The translations under genes were made by a program, and so were the position numbers. 64,000 nt of DNA from Luedemannella flava (GTDB lineage Bacteria; Actinomycetota; Actinomycetes; Mycobacteriales; Micromonosporaceae): positions 62,001 to 126,000 of the forward strand of contig NZ_BAAALT010000003.1 of assembly GCF_039528515.1 (NCBI RefSeq). The letters are read 5' to 3'. This document shows positions 62,068 through 64,000 of this stretch, in pieces; the first letter of the stretch is position 1; each line of letters begins with the position of its first letter. The notes beneath the pieces were generated by a model. It did not search any database, had not been told where the DNA came from, and was given only the letters and a program-made list of their open reading frames with translations.

Positions 62068-64000
62068 CCGAGCCCTCCGGGTGAGGCACCGCGACGGACG
62101 TGGAGCAGGTAGTGCCTGCGGTCGAGGGGGTTGGCGTCCGTACGGGGACGGGTCGGCGGGGAGCCCTGGACCGGGCGGTAGTGGTCGAAGGTGGTGTCCA
62201 GGGCGGCCTCGCCGCGGGTCAGGGCGGGCAGGCGTCGGCGCAGCTCGTGGACTGAAGCGGCGGGCAGCTCGCCGTCCAGGCGCAGAACGGCGCCGCGCGC
62301 CTCGTGCTCGTACGCGACCGCGCCCAGCCGGGCGAGCGCGGGCAGCACGACGCCGATCGTGTCCGCCGGGATCTCGGCCTCGAACCGGTGTACCGGCTCG
62401 CACACCCGCGTCCCGGCGGCCCGCAGCGCCGCCATGAGCACCAGCGGGGTCAGCCACCGGAAGTCGCTGGCCGAACTGGAGACCGAACTCCACCCGTACG
62501 GCGGAGGTGGGACGTACCCGGAGTGGGTCAGCACCACCGCGCAGTCCGTGACCTGCCAGCCGCGCAGACCCTGGCGCAGGGTGCGGCGCGCGCTCTGCTC
62601 CACCGCGCGGATGAACGCCATCGGCAGTGAGCCCAGCTCGATGTCCAGCCCGAACGTGACGCCGGACCCGGCCGGCAGCGGCGAGACGCTCAGCCCCACA
62701 CCGGCCCGGAACGGGTTGCCGTCGGCACCGATGGGGTCGACCGAGGCACCCGTGCCGACCGGGCGCTCGACGCACACCGTGGTCGTCTCCTGGAACGACA
62801 CCTCCAGGCCGTACTCCTCGGCGAGGGTGGCCTGGATGACCTCCTTCTGCACCTCGCCGTACAGCGACACGGCTATCTCGTGCCGGGTGTCGTCCTGGCG
62901 CAGGTTGATCAGCGGGTCCTGTTCGGCGAGGTCGGTCAGCGCGGCGTGCAGCGCGCCCAGGTCCGTCGCCCGGCGCGGCACGATGACGGTCTCCAGGCTC
63001 GGCGGCGCGAACTGCGGTGACAGGTCGCCGGCCGAACCGATGGCGTCGCCGACGCGGATGCCGGCCAGGCCGCGCACCGTGGCGATCTCGCCCGCGGTGA
63101 CGCTGTCGCGCGGCCCGGCGCCCACCACCGACAGCGCGGTGACCTTCGCCGCGCTGCCGTCGGGCAGCGTGAGCCGGTCGCGTACCCGGACCGTGCCGGC
63201 GAACATCCGCACGTAGGCGATCTTCTCGCCGGCCGGGCCGCGCTCCACCTTGAACACGGTGCCGCGCAGCGGCCCGTCGGCCGTCGCGGGCGGGAGCAGT
63301 TCCGCGATGCCGGACATGAGGGTCTCGACCCCCGCGCCGGTGACGGCCGAGCCGGCGAACACCGGGTGCACCAGGCCCCGGGCCGTCTGGGCCGCCAGTT
63401 CGGCGCGCAGCCGCGCGTACCCGGGAGGGTGGTTCACGCAGTCCGCGAGCAGGGCGTCGTCGTGCTCGGTGAGCAGGTCCACCAGCCGATCGGTGAACGC
63501 GCTGTCCGACGGGCCGAACGGGCGGTAGGACGCGTCGCGGACCGCGCCCATCGCCACGATGTCGGGCGTCAGGCGGCGGGCGATGTCGGCCAGCACCCGG
63601 TCCGGGTCCGCGCCCCGTCGGTCGATCTTGTTGATGAACAGCAGCGTCGGGATGCGCAGTCGGCGCAGCGCCCGCATGAGGACACGCGTCTGCGCCTGCA
63701 CGCCCTCCACCGCCGACACGACAAGGACAACCCCGTCGAGTACGCCCAACGAGCGCTCCACCTCGGCGATGAAGTCCGGGTGACCCGGGGTGTCGATGAG
63801 GTTGACCGTCACGTCGCCGATGGCGAACGAGACGACGGCGGCCCTGATGGTGATGCCGCGCCGACGCTCCAGCTCGAGCGTGTCGGTCTGGGTGCTGCCC
63901 GCATCGACGCTACCGACTTCGTCGATAACGCCGGCGGCGTGCAGCAGCCGCTCGGTCAGGCTCGTCTTACCGGCGTCGACATGCGCCAGGATGCCCAGGT
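62043..64000 (-). CDS. TetM/OtrA-type ribosomal protection GTPase (5' end outside window)
   Basis: About 652 residues are visible and the reading frame continues past the window edge, so only the first few codons are missing. The G1 motif is AHVDAGKTS, close to the edge. G3 is DTPGHPDF, G4 NKID, and an effector loop RRGITI precedes G3. The four further EF-G-like domains follow, with the domain IV/V stretch SVSSSASDFRWLTPLVLMAAL and CEPVHRFEAEIP typical of tetracycline-protection proteins rather than EF-G. These GTPases remove tetracyclines from the ribosomal A site. No tetracycline biosynthetic genes are nearby, so it could be intrinsic resistance or a chromosomal paralogue with another ligand. 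Confidence 0.9.
   Translation of the reverse strand, partial: LGILAHVDAGKTSLTERLLHAAGVIDEVGSVDAGSTQTDTLELERRRGITIRAAVVSFAIGDVTVNLIDTPGHPDFIAEVERSLGVLDGVVLVVSAVEGVQAQTRVLMRALRRLRIPTLLFINKIDRRGADPDRVLADIARRLTPDIVAMGAVRDASYRPFGPSDSAFTDRLVDLLTEHDDALLADCVNHPPGYARLRAELAAQTARGLVHPVFAGSAVTGAGVETLMSGIAELLPPATADGPLRGTVFKVERGPAGEKIAYVRMFAGTVRVRDRLTLPDGSAAKVTALSVVGAGPRDSVTAGEIATVRGLAGIRVGDAIGSAGDLSPQFAPPSLETVIVPRRATDLGALHAALTDLAEQDPLINLRQDDTRHEIAVSLYGEVQKEVIQATLAEEYGLEVSFQETTTVCVERPVGTGASVDPIGADGNPFRAGVGLSVSPLPAGSGVTFGLDIELGSLPMAFIRAVEQSARRTLRQGLRGWQVTDCAVVLTHSGYVPPPPYGWSSVSSSASDFRWLTPLVLMAALRAAGTRVCEPVHRFEAEIPADTIGVVLPALARLGAVAYEHEARGAVLRLDGELPAASVHELRRRLPALTRGEAALDTTFDHYRPVQGSPPTRPRTDANPLDRRHYLLHVRRGASPGGLGQATVPPE

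Overview
The window is high-GC actinobacterial chromosome. GTG starts, 4-base ATGA/GTGA gene overlaps, leaderless-looking promoters, class E sortase, CBM2-type cellulase architecture and lipoproteins fit a soil actinomycete, most likely Micromonosporaceae (inference from gene content and style, no search was run). No rRNA, tRNA, CRISPR array, intact insertion sequence or prophage is visible.

Layout. 1-8.3 kb holds housekeeping genes: the 3' end of a ketopantoate-reductase-like gene, gltD/gltB glutamate synthase, a SpoU RNA methylase and a Tat-exported beta-carbonic anhydrase. 8.3-9.6 kb encodes a CYP152 fatty-acid peroxygenase. 9.7-17.9 kb is one tightly coupled operon of the conserved MSMEG_0565-0572 / Sll078x type (the Nit1C nitrilase cluster): small protein, FAD oxidoreductase, amidohydrolase, Sll0783-like protein, radical SAM enzyme, acetyltransferase/AIR-synthase-like fusion, an intact nitrilase, a second nitrilase that has lost its catalytic Cys and Glu, and a glycosyltransferase. 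17.9-21.7 kb is a lipid/biotin block (acyltransferase, acyl-ACP desaturase, BioY, FMN oxidoreductase) in which the same inverted repeat, ACCTACG-N4-CGTAGGT, recurs at promoters.

21.8-40.5 kb is a cell-surface region. Two paralogous DUF2334 deacetylase-like proteins and a class E sortase accompany an operon of a 53-residue LPXTG peptide, a processive GT2, WecB and DUF2334. A secreted metallopeptidase-like protein with a degenerate zinc site follows, then gmd, a ColD-like 3-dehydratase (His in place of the PLP lysine) and a Fcl/ColC-like reductase, which together would make a GDP-3,6-dideoxyhexose, and two glycosyltransferase genes. 40.7-44.7 kb encodes secreted GH6 cellulase, phospholipase A2 and GH43-RICIN; a pectate lyase lies at 58.5-60.2 kb.

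45-50.6 kb contains the most unusual gene: an approximately 1230-residue fusion of FHA, an indoleamine-dioxygenase/PrnB-like heme domain, an NADPH/FAD reductase lacking an FMN domain, cytochrome b5 and an unassigned helical tail. A CBS-pair gene lies upstream and a stand-alone condensation-domain gene is convergent with it. 53.7-57.6 kb is a visibly lower-GC insert with two different glutamate-cysteine-ligase-fold enzymes flanking a UbiA-like membrane protein, followed by gene-poor DNA and a frameshifted lipoprotein pseudogene. The window ends in a TetM/OtrA-type ribosome-protection GTPase, cut by the edge.
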